Source: Gp7-AA10 sp035636095 (GTDB taxonomy: Bacteria; Acidobacteriota; Thermoanaerobaculia; Gp7-AA8). Taken from it: a DNA stretch of 17,093 bases. The DNA is taken from NCBI GenBank assembly GCA_035636095.1, contig DASPZU010000036.1, positions 1 through 17,093 of the forward strand, read 5' to 3'. The notes below the pieces were generated by a model. The model did no database searches. It saw only the letters and a list, made by a program, of their open reading frames with translations, and was not told where the DNA came from. The first letter of the stretch is position 1, and each line of letters starts with the position of its first letter. Made by a program: the position numbers and the translations under genes. Shown here one piece after another: positions 6,563-12,156 of this stretch.

Positions 6563-6930
6563 GTGGCCATTTCGAACCGCCAGCGAGAGGAAACGAGAAC
6601 GGTAGCGCAGGCAGTTTTTGAGAGAAAGGAACCTGGCGAGGATGGCTCGCACGATCCCGAATACGTCGCCATGCTCGATCGCCAGCGCCGCGAGATGCAG
6701 GCGCACAAGGACGCCATGCCCGTAAGCGAGGAGAAGGCCCGGGCACTGGGCCGGACGATTGCCGGCATCGGCTTTTTCAAGCTTCAATCCGAAAAGCAGA
6801 AGAACCGCTGGTGTTTGTTCCTTACCGTGATGACAAATTACTCAAAGAAGCGCGCGAGAAGTACGGCGACGAGTTCGTTCAGTGGGTGCTGGCGCGGCAA
6901 AACACGATTGTCGAGTCGATGAAGCGCTGA
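6563..6930 (+). pseudogene. Frameshifted gene of unknown function between two repeat copies
   Basis: Frame 2 from GTG 6563 (another GTG lies at 6539 inside the repeat) reads as a charged helical protein: DPEYVAMLDRQRREMQAHKD, then SEEKARALGRTIAGIGFFKL. Near the A-run at 6792-6795 the convincing reading moves to the -1 frame and continues KAEEPLVFVPYRDDKLLKEA, then REKYGDEFVQWVLARQ, ending at TGA 6928-6930. A one-base loss in the A-run, or -1 slippage at GAAAAG, would join both halves into a protein of about 120 residues. The family was not recognised. It lies exactly between two 80-bp repeats, and its stop codon is part of the second one. Confidence 0.5.
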
Positions 6931-7003
6931 ATCACCACAGAGTCACCGAGCACACAGAGACCTCTCTGTGCTCTCTGTGCCTCTGTGGTGCTATCGTTTT
7001 CCG
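6924..7003. repeat. 80-bp palindromic dispersed repeat, copy B
   Basis: The palindrome core is 6933-6990, with the same 9-bp left and 13-bp right flanks as copy A, 446 bp downstream in direct orientation. The TGA of the preceding reading frame lies in its left flank, and the next gene's GTG start follows its right edge immediately. Confidence 0.85.
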
Positions 7004-7819
7004 GTGGCAACGGTGCCGCTCGACGCGGCCGTCAACCAGAAGCGGATCGCGGCCGCGCTCCAGCACCGCTTCTTCCTCCGCGCCCACATGACCGCGATTC
7101 TGACCGCCACGATTCTGGTAGGACTCGGCGTCACGCGCCTTCTCTTCCTCGCGCACGTCAACGTCTTCGCGATCCGCTACGGCGTCGCGGTCATCGCCGC
7201 CTACGCCGCCTTCGTCGGCTTCATCAAACTGTGGCTGTGGTACGTGGAGTGGTGCGGACGGCGCCGCTCCGGCGGCAGCTCGTCGGACGACTGGTTCGAC
7301 TGCGTCAACTTCACCGGCGGCGGCAGCAGCTCATCGACGTCAGGCGGAGTTTCTTTTGGCGGCGGTGGCGGAAAATTCGGCGGCGGAGGGGCGACCGGAA
7401 GCTGGGCGTCAGAAGCGAATGCGCAGCCGGCGCCGGTCGTGGTGGTGCCGCCACCCAGGTCATCCTCGAGCTCTTCCTCGAAAGGCGGCGGTGGCGGCGG
7501 CATCGACGACCTCGGCGAGCTGGTTCTGGTCCTCCTGATCATCGCGCTCGTGTGCGCGATCATCGCCTCGTTCGTATGGATCGTGTGGGCCGCGCCGACG
7601 ATCCTGAGCGAAGTGGTGTTCAACGCCGCACTGGCGGGAGTACTGGCGCGCCACGCGCACCGCGCCACTCACGGCGATTGGATCGGCGGCGTGATCAAGA
7701 AGACCGCCATTCCATTCGCTCTGATCCTGACGCTGTCGGTCGCGATGGGATGGTGGGCGCAGCACATCTGTCCGCGCGCGCTGCGCCTCAACGACGCGTT
7801 GCACTGCCGGCGTCAATAA
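7004..7819 (+). CDS. Membrane protein with a central Gly/Ser-rich low-complexity region
   Basis: About 271 residues from GTG 7004 (MATVPLDAAVNQKRIAAAL); GTG 7013 and ATG 7088 are alternatives. Two N-terminal TM helices (MTAILTATILVGLGVTRLLF; AIRYGVAVIAAYAAFVGFIKL) are followed by a hydrophilic centre. This holds Ser runs, GGVSFGGGGGKFGGGGATG, a PAPVVVVPPP linker and another Ser/Gly run. Two or three further helices follow from LVLVLLIIALVCAIIASF onward. The FGGGG...GATGSW tract resembles the C-terminal tails of TPM-domain and DUF2207 membrane proteins, but no TPM domain is present. The function is unknown. The start lies directly against repeat copy B, so its upstream region comes from the repeat. 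Its stop overlaps the convergent lipoprotein gene by 7 bp. Confidence 0.78.
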   Translation: MATVPLDAAVNQKRIAAALQHRFFLRAHMTAILTATILVGLGVTRLLFLAHVNVFAIRYGVAVIAAYAAFVGFIKLWLWYVEWCGRRRSGGSSSDDWFDCVNFTGGGSSSSTSGGVSFGGGGGKFGGGGATGSWASEANAQPAPVVVVPPPRSSSSSSSKGGGGGGIDDLGELVLVLLIIALVCAIIASFVWIVWAAPTILSEVVFNAALAGVLARHAHRATHGDWIGGVIKKTAIPFALILTLSVAMGWWAQHICPRALRLNDALHCRRQ

Positions 7820-8025
7820 CGCCACCGTCCCGCGATCCACACGCGGTGAAAGCCGACGCGCTCGTAGTGCGCCGGAATCCAGACTGCGCCAATGCGAGGA
7901 GGAACGACCCACACGCCTTCCACGAGGACCATTCCGGAGCGCGGCGGACGCGCGACGATCGCGGTGGTGCAGGCGGCGGTTGATAAGCTGAGGGCAACAA
8001 GCACTGCTGTCATCGTTCGTTTCAT
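7813..8025 (-). CDS. Small lipoprotein with aromatic-rich WIPAHY/WIAGRW repeats
   Basis: A 70-residue protein starting MKRTMTAVLVALSLSTAAC, a lipoprotein signal with its lipobox at STAAC (Cys19). The mature 52 residues contain GVWVVPPRIGAVWIPAHY and FHRVWIAGRWRY, a pattern like the YXWxPGHW repeats of small cell-envelope proteins. Another ATG two codons upstream (8031) is possible. The same strand stays open to 8385, but that part is antisense to the HAD gene and is not credible. The short size and clear signal make it likely to be real. It is probably anchored in the outer membrane; its role is unknown. Confidence 0.72.
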   Translation of the reverse strand: MKRTMTAVLVALSLSTAACTTAIVARPPRSGMVLVEGVWVVPPRIGAVWIPAHYERVGFHRVWIAGRWRY

Positions 8026-8082
8026 GCACATCAGACGAAACGCGCGCTCCGCATGTTGACGCGCCCTCGTGACGCCGATCAC

Positions 8083-8712
8083 ATGAACCTCGCGATTTTC
8101 GACATCGATGGAACGCTCATCGACAGCAACGCCGTCGACAATGAATGCTTCCTCGCCACGTTCGAGGTTGCGTTCGGAATTCCAGCCGCCGACGTCGATT
8201 GGCGCGACTACCGGCATCACACCGATCGTGGACTGACGCACGAATTTCTGCAACGCGCCTGGGTTCGCGATCCGGCTGAAGAAGACATCGCGCGGCATCG
8301 CACTGCGTTCCTCGGCGCGTTGCGGCGCCGGATCACGACGCTCGAGGAGATTCGCGGCGCGCGCGCATTCCTCGCGTTTCTGCACGAGCGCGGATGGGAG
8401 GTCGCGCTGGCCACCGGCGCGTGGTCGGAATCGGCGCGGCTCAAGCTCGCTGCCGCCGGATTTCCATCCGATCTCCCTCTCGCCTGCTGCGATGTCTGGG
8501 CTTCGCGCGAACAGATCGTGTTAGGCGCAATTGCGGGCCGTACTTGCGATCGCATCGTCGTCTTCGGCGACGGCTGGTGGGATGTCCGCACTTCGCGCAC
8601 CCTCGGCTTGCCGTTCATCGGCGTCGGCAGCAATGCGATCGGTGCGGAGGAGATGATCGCGGACTTCGGCGATCCGGAGGACGTGCTCGCGACGATGCTG
8701 CGGATTTCCTGA
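8083..8712 (+). CDS. HAD-superfamily hydrolase (phosphoglycolate phosphatase-like)
   Basis: A 209-residue HAD phosphatase with motif I FDIDGTLID right at the N-terminus (nucleophile Asp7, acid Asp9). A helical cap domain follows at about residues 15-95. Motif II is VALATGAWS and motif IV is VVFGDGWWDV with the Mg-binding Asp residues. The start at ATG 8083 places motif I at residues 6-13, as usual; an in-frame ATG at 8053 would add ten unlikely residues. The family hydrolyses small phosphoesters in the cytoplasm, but the substrate here is unknown. It ends at the edge of repeat copy C. Upstream it faces the small lipoprotein gene, so the 57-bp gap must hold two divergent promoters. Confidence 0.92.
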   Translation: MNLAIFDIDGTLIDSNAVDNECFLATFEVAFGIPAADVDWRDYRHHTDRGLTHEFLQRAWVRDPAEEDIARHRTAFLGALRRRITTLEEIRGARAFLAFLHERGWEVALATGAWSESARLKLAAAGFPSDLPLACCDVWASREQIVLGAIAGRTCDRIVVFGDGWWDVRTSRTLGLPFIGVGSNAIGAEEMIADFGDPEDVLATMLRIS

Positions 8713-8717
8713 TGAAT

Positions 8718-8766
8718 CACCACAGAGACACCGAGAACACAGAGATTTCTCAGTGCCTCTGTGGTG
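8718..8766. repeat. Palindromic dispersed repeat, shorter copy C
   Basis: CACCACAGAG (8718-8727) to CTCTGTGGTG (8757-8766) is a 49-bp version of the palindrome seen at 6487-6544 and 6933-6990, with a shortened right arm. It starts 5 nt after the HAD stop codon and ends about 12 nt before the -10 of the next gene, so it could act as a transcript 3' end. Confidence 0.8.
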
Positions 8767-8778
8767 AAGACGGCGGTC

Positions 8779-8804
8779 TATACTTCCCGCACACAACAGG
8801 GAGG
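8779..8804 (+). promoter_or_regulatory. Likely -10 box and ribosome-binding site for the NHLP-like gene
   Basis: TATACT at 8779-8784 is a near-consensus -10, followed by CCCGC. A strong Shine-Dalgarno AGGGAGG lies at 8798-8804, 5 nt before the ATG at 8810. No good -35 is present at 17 bp, where the repeat's right arm lies. The stretch GGC...TATACT.CCC resembles that before the amidohydrolase gene at 15938-15956. Confidence 0.55.
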
Positions 8805-8809
8805 TATGT

Positions 8810-9316
8810 ATGGCACCAATCCTGACGCCGCAGGCGATCGAGATTCTCCGGCGCGCCTGCAAGAGCAACAAGACCCTGGCTGCCGCGATGAAGGACCCGC
8901 GCGCGCTGCTGGCACGCCACGGCATCAAGCTCCCCGACGACGTCGAGCTGCGCATCTATCAGCGAAAAGGCGGCTCGAAGAAGAAACACGACGCGCCGAA
9001 TATGGCGGATGCGATGCTGACGCGGGACTTCGACAAGATCGTTCAACTCGGGGAAATCTCACCGGCTCTCGATGCGTGGTGGCGGTCCACCCACGGCGGA
9101 TGTCCTTTCCCGACCTGGCCCTATACGACGACGAAGAAAGTCTTTGTTTGCGACGTCTGGGGCGTTTACGCCGGGCCAATAGAATGGGTCCAGGACGTGC
9201 CCGGGACGTCGTTCGGCCACTGGACCTATCCGAACGCACAGACGGTGTGCCTCCGCGGCCACGAAGTGCTGCAGACGGTCACCGAGTGTCTCCCCAACAT
9301 CACCATCAGCCCGTAG
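8810..9316 (+). CDS. NHLP-type (nitrile hydratase leader-like) putative RiPP precursor, 168 aa
   Basis: Residues 5-52 read like an NHLP leader: LTPQAIEILRRACKSNKTLA, then AMKDPRALLARHGIKLPDDV and ELRIYQRK. This follows the family pattern of a helix, LLxDPxAxLxxxGI, LPxxVExRV. NHLP leaders come from the nitrile hydratase alpha subunit and recruit RiPP-modifying enzymes. There is no nitrile hydratase Cys cluster. A basic linker GGSKKKH (54-60) precedes about 108 residues rich in Trp/Tyr/Gly, with Cys98, 114, 147 and 160 (GGCPFPTW, VFVCDVWGVY, TVCLRGH, TECLPN). No double-Gly cut site or signal peptide is clear. The tail is longer than most RiPP cores. No maturase or transporter is visible; a CPBP protease lies 0.65 kb away. 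It could be a non-RiPP protein that uses the same fold. It has its own promoter and a strong ribosome site, and overlaps the convergent operon by 11 bp. Confidence 0.72.
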   Translation: MAPILTPQAIEILRRACKSNKTLAAAMKDPRALLARHGIKLPDDVELRIYQRKGGSKKKHDAPNMADAMLTRDFDKIVQLGEISPALDAWWRSTHGGCPFPTWPYTTTKKVFVCDVWGVYAGPIEWVQDVPGTSFGHWTYPNAQTVCLRGHEVLQTVTECLPNITISP

Positions 9317-9506
9317 CGCGCGGGCTTCGCATCGACAAAAAGAGAAGTCCGATGGCGATGGCGAGGAAGAAACCCTGCGTGAAGTCGATGAAGTTCTCGC
9401 CAGCGCCATGCGTCCAGCGCAGCGACAGATGCGCGAGGTTGCTGAGGATCAGTGCCGTCATGCCGGCGCGGAGGAATGTGATCGATTTTTTCGTTCGGAG
9501 GTCCAT
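9306..9506 (-). CDS. Small two-TM membrane protein, third gene of the Xre operon
   Basis: 66 residues: MDLRTKKSITFLRAGMTALI, a first helix TALILSNLAHLSL, a polar loop RWTHGAGENFID, and a second helix FTQGFFLAIAIGLLFLS with a short basic tail. The start at ATG 9506 lies 2 nt past the stop of the preceding gene, and TTGGATCAAGGATTGAAC on the coding strand supplies AAGGA upstream. It is the last gene of a regulator plus two small membrane proteins operon, a layout in which the membrane proteins are often the regulated output. No family recognised. Confidence 0.72.
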   Translation of the reverse strand: MDLRTKKSITFLRAGMTALILSNLAHLSLRWTHGAGENFIDFTQGFFLAIAIGLLFLSMRSPRATG

Positions 9507-9508
9507 GT

Positions 9509-9712
9509 TCAATCCTTGATCCAATACCAGATCATCAGAATGATTTTGATGCCGGCGATCGTGACGGCCACCGCCAGCAGGTCCCAATTGAAAACGTGGT
9601 TCGTGTAGTACCGATACGCCCACAGAAGCGCGGCCAGGATGCCGCCCGCAGTTCCGGCCACGCCCATGGAGCGTCTTCGGTGATCGAAAAATCGTTCGTC
9701 GATTACGTTCAT
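9509..9712 (-). CDS. Small two-TM membrane protein, second gene of the Xre operon
   Basis: 67 residues, MNVIDERFFDHRRRSMGVAG, with one helix at about 16-34 (MGVAGTAGGILAALLWAY) and another at about 44-64 (LLAVAVTIAGIKIILMIWYW). The ATG overlaps the stop of the Xre gene (ATGA at 9712-9709), so it is translationally coupled to the repressor. The soluble N-terminal dozen residues are charged. Small helical partners of this kind commonly accompany YozG-like Xre regulators; their function is not known to me. The frame is open further upstream, but that part overlaps the regulator. Confidence 0.75.
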   Translation of the reverse strand: MNVIDERFFDHRRRSMGVAGTAGGILAALLWAYRYYTNHVFNWDLLAVAVTIAGIKIILMIWYWIKD

Positions 9713-9921
9713 TTCTTCGTCTCCAGAGAAAAGATGTCGTCCATCGGATGCCCGAAGACGCGTCCGAACAGTAGCGCCAGGGGCAGGCTGGGCACGTAGC
9801 GGTTGTTCTCGATCGAATTGATGCTCTGCCGCGAAACGCCCACCTTCTCGGCGAGCTCTTCCTGAGTCCACCCCTTCCTGGCGCGGAACTCCCTCACCTG
9901 ATTGCGTACCTTCGGAAGCAT
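9709..9921 (-). CDS. Xre-family HTH transcriptional regulator (YozG-like, short)
   Basis: A 70-residue single-domain Xre/Cro regulator. Residues 7-60 form the HTH: VREFRARKGWTQEELAEKVG, then VSRQSINSIENNRYVPSLPL, ending in ALLFGRVFGHPMDDIFSLE, which is the usual dimerising end of this subgroup. It is the first gene of a coupled three-gene operon with two small membrane proteins. A 16-bp inverted repeat directly abuts the start codon (9922-9937). A -10-like TAGACT lies 4 nt before the ATG and there is no Shine-Dalgarno. Together these suggest a leaderless, autorepressed transcript in which the operator covers the transcription start. Confidence 0.92.
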   Translation of the reverse strand: MLPKVRNQVREFRARKGWTQEELAEKVGVSRQSINSIENNRYVPSLPLALLFGRVFGHPMDDIFSLETKK

Positions 9922-9937
9922 GTCAAGTCTACTTTAC
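9922..9937. promoter_or_regulatory. Operator-like inverted repeat between the Xre operon and the CPBP gene
   Basis: GTCAAGT-CT-ACTTTAC: two 7-bp arms with one mismatch and a 2-bp spacer. The site abuts the Xre start codon and contains its -10-like TAGACT (coding strand, 9931-9926). It also lies 35 bp before the divergent CPBP start, so that gene could be controlled too. The sequence type matches operators of short Xre regulators; binding is inferred. Confidence 0.6.
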
Positions 9938-9971
9938 ATCAACTTTTGCGGGGGCGGCGCGTATTCCCAAG

Positions 9972-10652
9972 GTGTCGGAACACGATCACTTCGCGGAGGC
10001 GCTTCGCGGATTCGGTCCGATCGGAATCCTCGCGATTCTCGCCATTCTGCTGACGGGAAATGTTTTCGTCGGTCCGATGATCGTGTTGCCGATCGGAACG
10101 CTTCTCGTGCTGGTGTGGGTCCGATGGTCGCGCACCTCATGGAGCGCGATCGGATACGCGCGCCCCGCGAGCTGGGTGGCGACGATCGCGGGCGGGATCG
10201 CGTTCGGCATCGCGTTCAAATTCGCTATGAAAGCGGTCGTCATGCCGCTCCTCGGCGCCGATCCGATCAATCGCGCCTATCACTTCCTCGCCGGAAACCG
10301 GGCCTTGCTGCCCGCCGCGATCTGGGCGATGTTCGTCGCGGGCTTCGGCGAGGAGACAGTCTTTCGCGGCTGGGCATTCGAGCGGCTTGGCAAACTCTTC
10401 GGCAATGGCATCGTCGCGAAAATATCGATCGTCGTCCTGACCTCGATCTGGTTCGGGCTCGATCACTATCAGAGTCAGGGTCTGTTCGGCGTCGAGCAGG
10501 CAACCATCACCGGTCTCGTCTTCGCAACCATCTTCGCGATCACAGGACGGATCTGGATGGTGATGTGCGCGCACGCGGCGTTCGATTTGACTGCGCTGTG
10601 GATGATCTACAACGATCTGGAGGCGCAGATCGCCCACCTTGTGTTCAAATAG
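9972..10652 (+). CDS. CPBP-family intramembrane glutamic protease (Abi/CAAX type)
   Basis: A 226-residue multi-TM protein from GTG 9972. The catalytic set is complete: EETVFR with Glu127/Glu128 and Arg132, FGLDHYQS with His165, and CAHAAFD with His201 and Asp205. Hydrophobic helices cover residues 13-50, 66-92, 112-126, 150-162 and 178-200. The family includes Rce1-type CAAX proteases and bacterial members that process or confer immunity to peptides, while many act in unknown pathways. The start has only AAG close upstream, so translation may be weak. It is divergent from the Xre operon and shares its operator region. An 8-nt gap to the DUF2277 gene suggests co-transcription. A link to the NHLP-like protein 0.65 kb away is possible but unproven. 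Confidence 0.92.
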   Translation: MSEHDHFAEALRGFGPIGILAILAILLTGNVFVGPMIVLPIGTLLVLVWVRWSRTSWSAIGYARPASWVATIAGGIAFGIAFKFAMKAVVMPLLGADPINRAYHFLAGNRALLPAAIWAMFVAGFGEETVFRGWAFERLGKLFGNGIVAKISIVVLTSIWFGLDHYQSQGLFGVEQATITGLVFATIFAITGRIWMVMCAHAAFDLTALWMIYNDLEAQIAHLVFK

Positions 10653-10660
10653 CCGGCACC

Positions 10661-10933
10661 ATGTGCCGGAACATCAAGATCCTGTTCAATTTCGAGCCTC
10701 CCGCCACCGACGACGAGATCCGGGCCGCCTCGCTGCAGTTCGTGCGAAAGCTGTCGGGCTTCAACAAGCCGTCAAAGGCGAACGAGCAGGCGTTCAATCA
10801 GGCCATCGAGGAGTTCGCCGCCGTCGCCAAAAAACTCCTCGTCTCGCTGGAGACGAGCGCCGAGCCGCGCGATCGCGAGATCGAGCGCCAGCGTGCACAG
10901 GCACGCGCGGCGGTGCGATTCGGAACGGCGTAG
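10661..10933 (+). CDS. DUF2277 family protein
   Basis: A 90-residue protein, MCRNIKILFNFEPPATDDEI, which is the highly conserved opening of DUF2277 including the MCRNIK and LFNFEPPAT signatures. It continues AASLQFVRKLSGFNKPSKAN, then a helix AFNQAIEEFAAVAKKLLVSL, and ends in charged PRDREIERQRAQARAA and RFG. Length is normal. The function of the family is unknown. The ATG at 10661 is 8 nt after the CPBP stop, and there is no independent promoter that I can see. The same frame is open far upstream, but that is a shadow of the protease gene. A hairpin-rich repeat follows directly after the stop. Confidence 0.92.
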   Translation: MCRNIKILFNFEPPATDDEIRAASLQFVRKLSGFNKPSKANEQAFNQAIEEFAAVAKKLLVSLETSAEPRDREIERQRAQARAAVRFGTA

Positions 10934-10934
10934 C

Positions 10935-10984
10935 CCCTCACCCGCCGCTTCGCGGCACCCTCTCCCCGCTTCGCGGGGCGAGGG
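10935..10984. repeat. Double hairpin REP-like repeat / possible terminator
   Basis: Starting 2 nt after the DUF2277 stop, GCCGC-TTC-GCGGC (10944-10956) is followed by CCCTCTCCCCGC-TTC-GCGGGGCGAGGG (10958-10984), a 12-bp stem with one mismatch. The CCCTCACCC...CCCTCTCC type is a widespread dispersed palindromic repeat. No T-run follows, so intrinsic termination is uncertain, though it could protect the mRNA 3' end. Confidence 0.7.
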
Positions 10985-11026
10985 ACTTCGTGAGACCTTC
11001 GCCCCGCTTGTGGTGAAATATCGCGC

Positions 11027-11542
11027 ATGAACCTCGCATTCGCTGTCGCGTTCACCCTCTACGAGCTGCTCGCGCCCGACTCCCATCAATTCGCGATCAC
11101 CTACGACGTGGCGCAGGAAAAAGAAGGCGCCGATGTTTTCCTCAATCCCATTCGCCCCGGTTCGATTTCCACGAAGGAACGCGTGGTCGACCCCGCCACG
11201 GGAGAGGAGCTGAAATTCGAAGAGGTGACAGACGAAAAAGGGGCGCGCTTCATCAAAGTCCACCTTCCCGCTCCGGTGCCGAAGGGCGGTCAAACGCGCA
11301 TTCGCATCATCAAGACCTACACCGATCCGGCGTCGTACTCTCTCAAAGATGGCCAGCTCGTCTTCGAGCGCCCCCTCGGCGTCAAGCGCAACGTGGTCGT
11401 GATGCCGAAAGGATGGGAGTTGATCGGATGCGCTTCGCCGGGGATCGTCTCCACCGACGCTGACGGCCGCGTTCGCGTCAGCTTTCTCAACGATCGCGAC
11501 GATCAGCTTCCCGTGAAGATCATCGGCAGGAGGCTGCCGTGA
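11027..11542 (+). CDS. Tandem paralog 1: transglutaminase-free secreted beta-rich protein, unknown family
   Basis: 171 residues. A weak N-terminal hydrophobic stretch (MNLAFAVAFTLYELLAP) may be a signal peptide or a truncated one. The body is beta-rich: LLAPDSHQFAITYDV, then KTYTDPASYSLKDGQLVFER, LGVKRNVVVMPKGWELIGCA and VSTDADGRVRVSFLNDRDDQ. Each of these segments has a counterpart in the next gene, so the two are tandem paralogs. The pattern of a short Ig-like strand set after a DP-SHQF motif is not one that I can assign. A -10-like AAATAT lies 5 nt before the ATG with no Shine-Dalgarno, again suggesting a leaderless start. The stop overlaps the next GTG start (GTGA), so it leads a coupled operon. 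Confidence 0.8.
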   Translation: MNLAFAVAFTLYELLAPDSHQFAITYDVAQEKEGADVFLNPIRPGSISTKERVVDPATGEELKFEEVTDEKGARFIKVHLPAPVPKGGQTRIRIIKTYTDPASYSLKDGQLVFERPLGVKRNVVVMPKGWELIGCASPGIVSTDADGRVRVSFLNDRDDQLPVKIIGRRLP

Positions 11543-12156
11543 AGAAGCTGATGCTGCTTCTCCTTTTGCCGACCGTGCTGCTGGCGCAGGAGGCCTTTCA
11601 TCGCGCCGAGCAGGACCGCGAGATCAGCTACTGGCTCCTCGATCCGGCGTCGCATCAGTTTCGAATCTCGCACGACTTCACCGTCACGCGCGCCGGACAG
11701 AAATCGGTCCACAGCTTCGTGCGCAAAGGGAGCGTCGTCTCGCCCGACGCGAAGATGATCGATCTCGACACCGGCAAAGCGCTCGCGACGCACAATGTCG
11801 CCGGCAAAGATGTCAACGCCCTCGGCTACTACCCCAACAAGGTCGAGCCGGACTCGGTGGCGGTGCAGGGCGATCTCCCCGATGCGGTTGCTGAAGGAAA
11901 ATCGAAACGGATCCGAGTGGAGGAGACCTACACCGATCCTGTCGGGTACGCTGTGGAAAACGGTGAGCTGGTTTGGAAGCGCACGCTCGGGCGTCCCCTC
12001 AATTACGTCACGCTCCCCGCGGGCTGGATGCTCACGTCGGTCAACGTGCCGGCCGCGATCTCCGTCGACGACGAAGGGCGGATCAAATTGCGGTTCGTGA
12101 ACCCGCGCAACGACGAGCTGTCGGTCGCGATCAAAGCGCGGAAGCGATCGAAGTGA
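11539..12156 (+). CDS. Tandem paralog 2: secreted beta-rich protein, unknown family
   Basis: 205 residues starting with a clear signal peptide, MKKLMLLLLLPTVLLAQEAF, probably cut after LLAQ or nearby. Segments matching paralog 1 include LLDPASHQFRISHDFTVTR, ETYTDPVGYAVENGELVWKR, LGRPLNYVTLPAGWMLTSVN and VDDEGRIKLRFVNPRNDELS. Paralog 2 has about 25 extra residues in the middle (KALATHNVAGKDVNALGYYP). It is likely periplasmic or extracellular. Its GTG start overlaps the preceding stop (GTGA at 11539-11542), and its own stop overlaps the VOC gene start in the same way at 12153-12156. This strict coupling suggests stoichiometric co-production, perhaps as subunits of one assembly. I do not recognise the family. 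Confidence 0.85.
   Translation: MKKLMLLLLLPTVLLAQEAFHRAEQDREISYWLLDPASHQFRISHDFTVTRAGQKSVHSFVRKGSVVSPDAKMIDLDTGKALATHNVAGKDVNALGYYPNKVEPDSVAVQGDLPDAVAEGKSKRIRVEETYTDPVGYAVENGELVWKRTLGRPLNYVTLPAGWMLTSVNVPAAISVDDEGRIKLRFVNPRNDELSVAIKARKRSK

Noticed and set aside
6985..7983. 332-codon open frame on the plus strand
   Set aside because: It reads as Arg-rich shadow sequence; the overlapping frame from 7004 has TM helices and an ordered Gly/Ser region.
6478..8766. Three CACAGAG repeats as a CRISPR array
   Set aside because: Spacing is 446 bp and about 1.8 kb, with genes between; these are dispersed palindromes.
8810..9316. Nitrile hydratase or thiocyanate hydrolase alpha subunit
   Set aside because: Only the leader-like N-terminal part resembles that family; the Cys-x-x-Cys-Ser-Cys metal site is absent.
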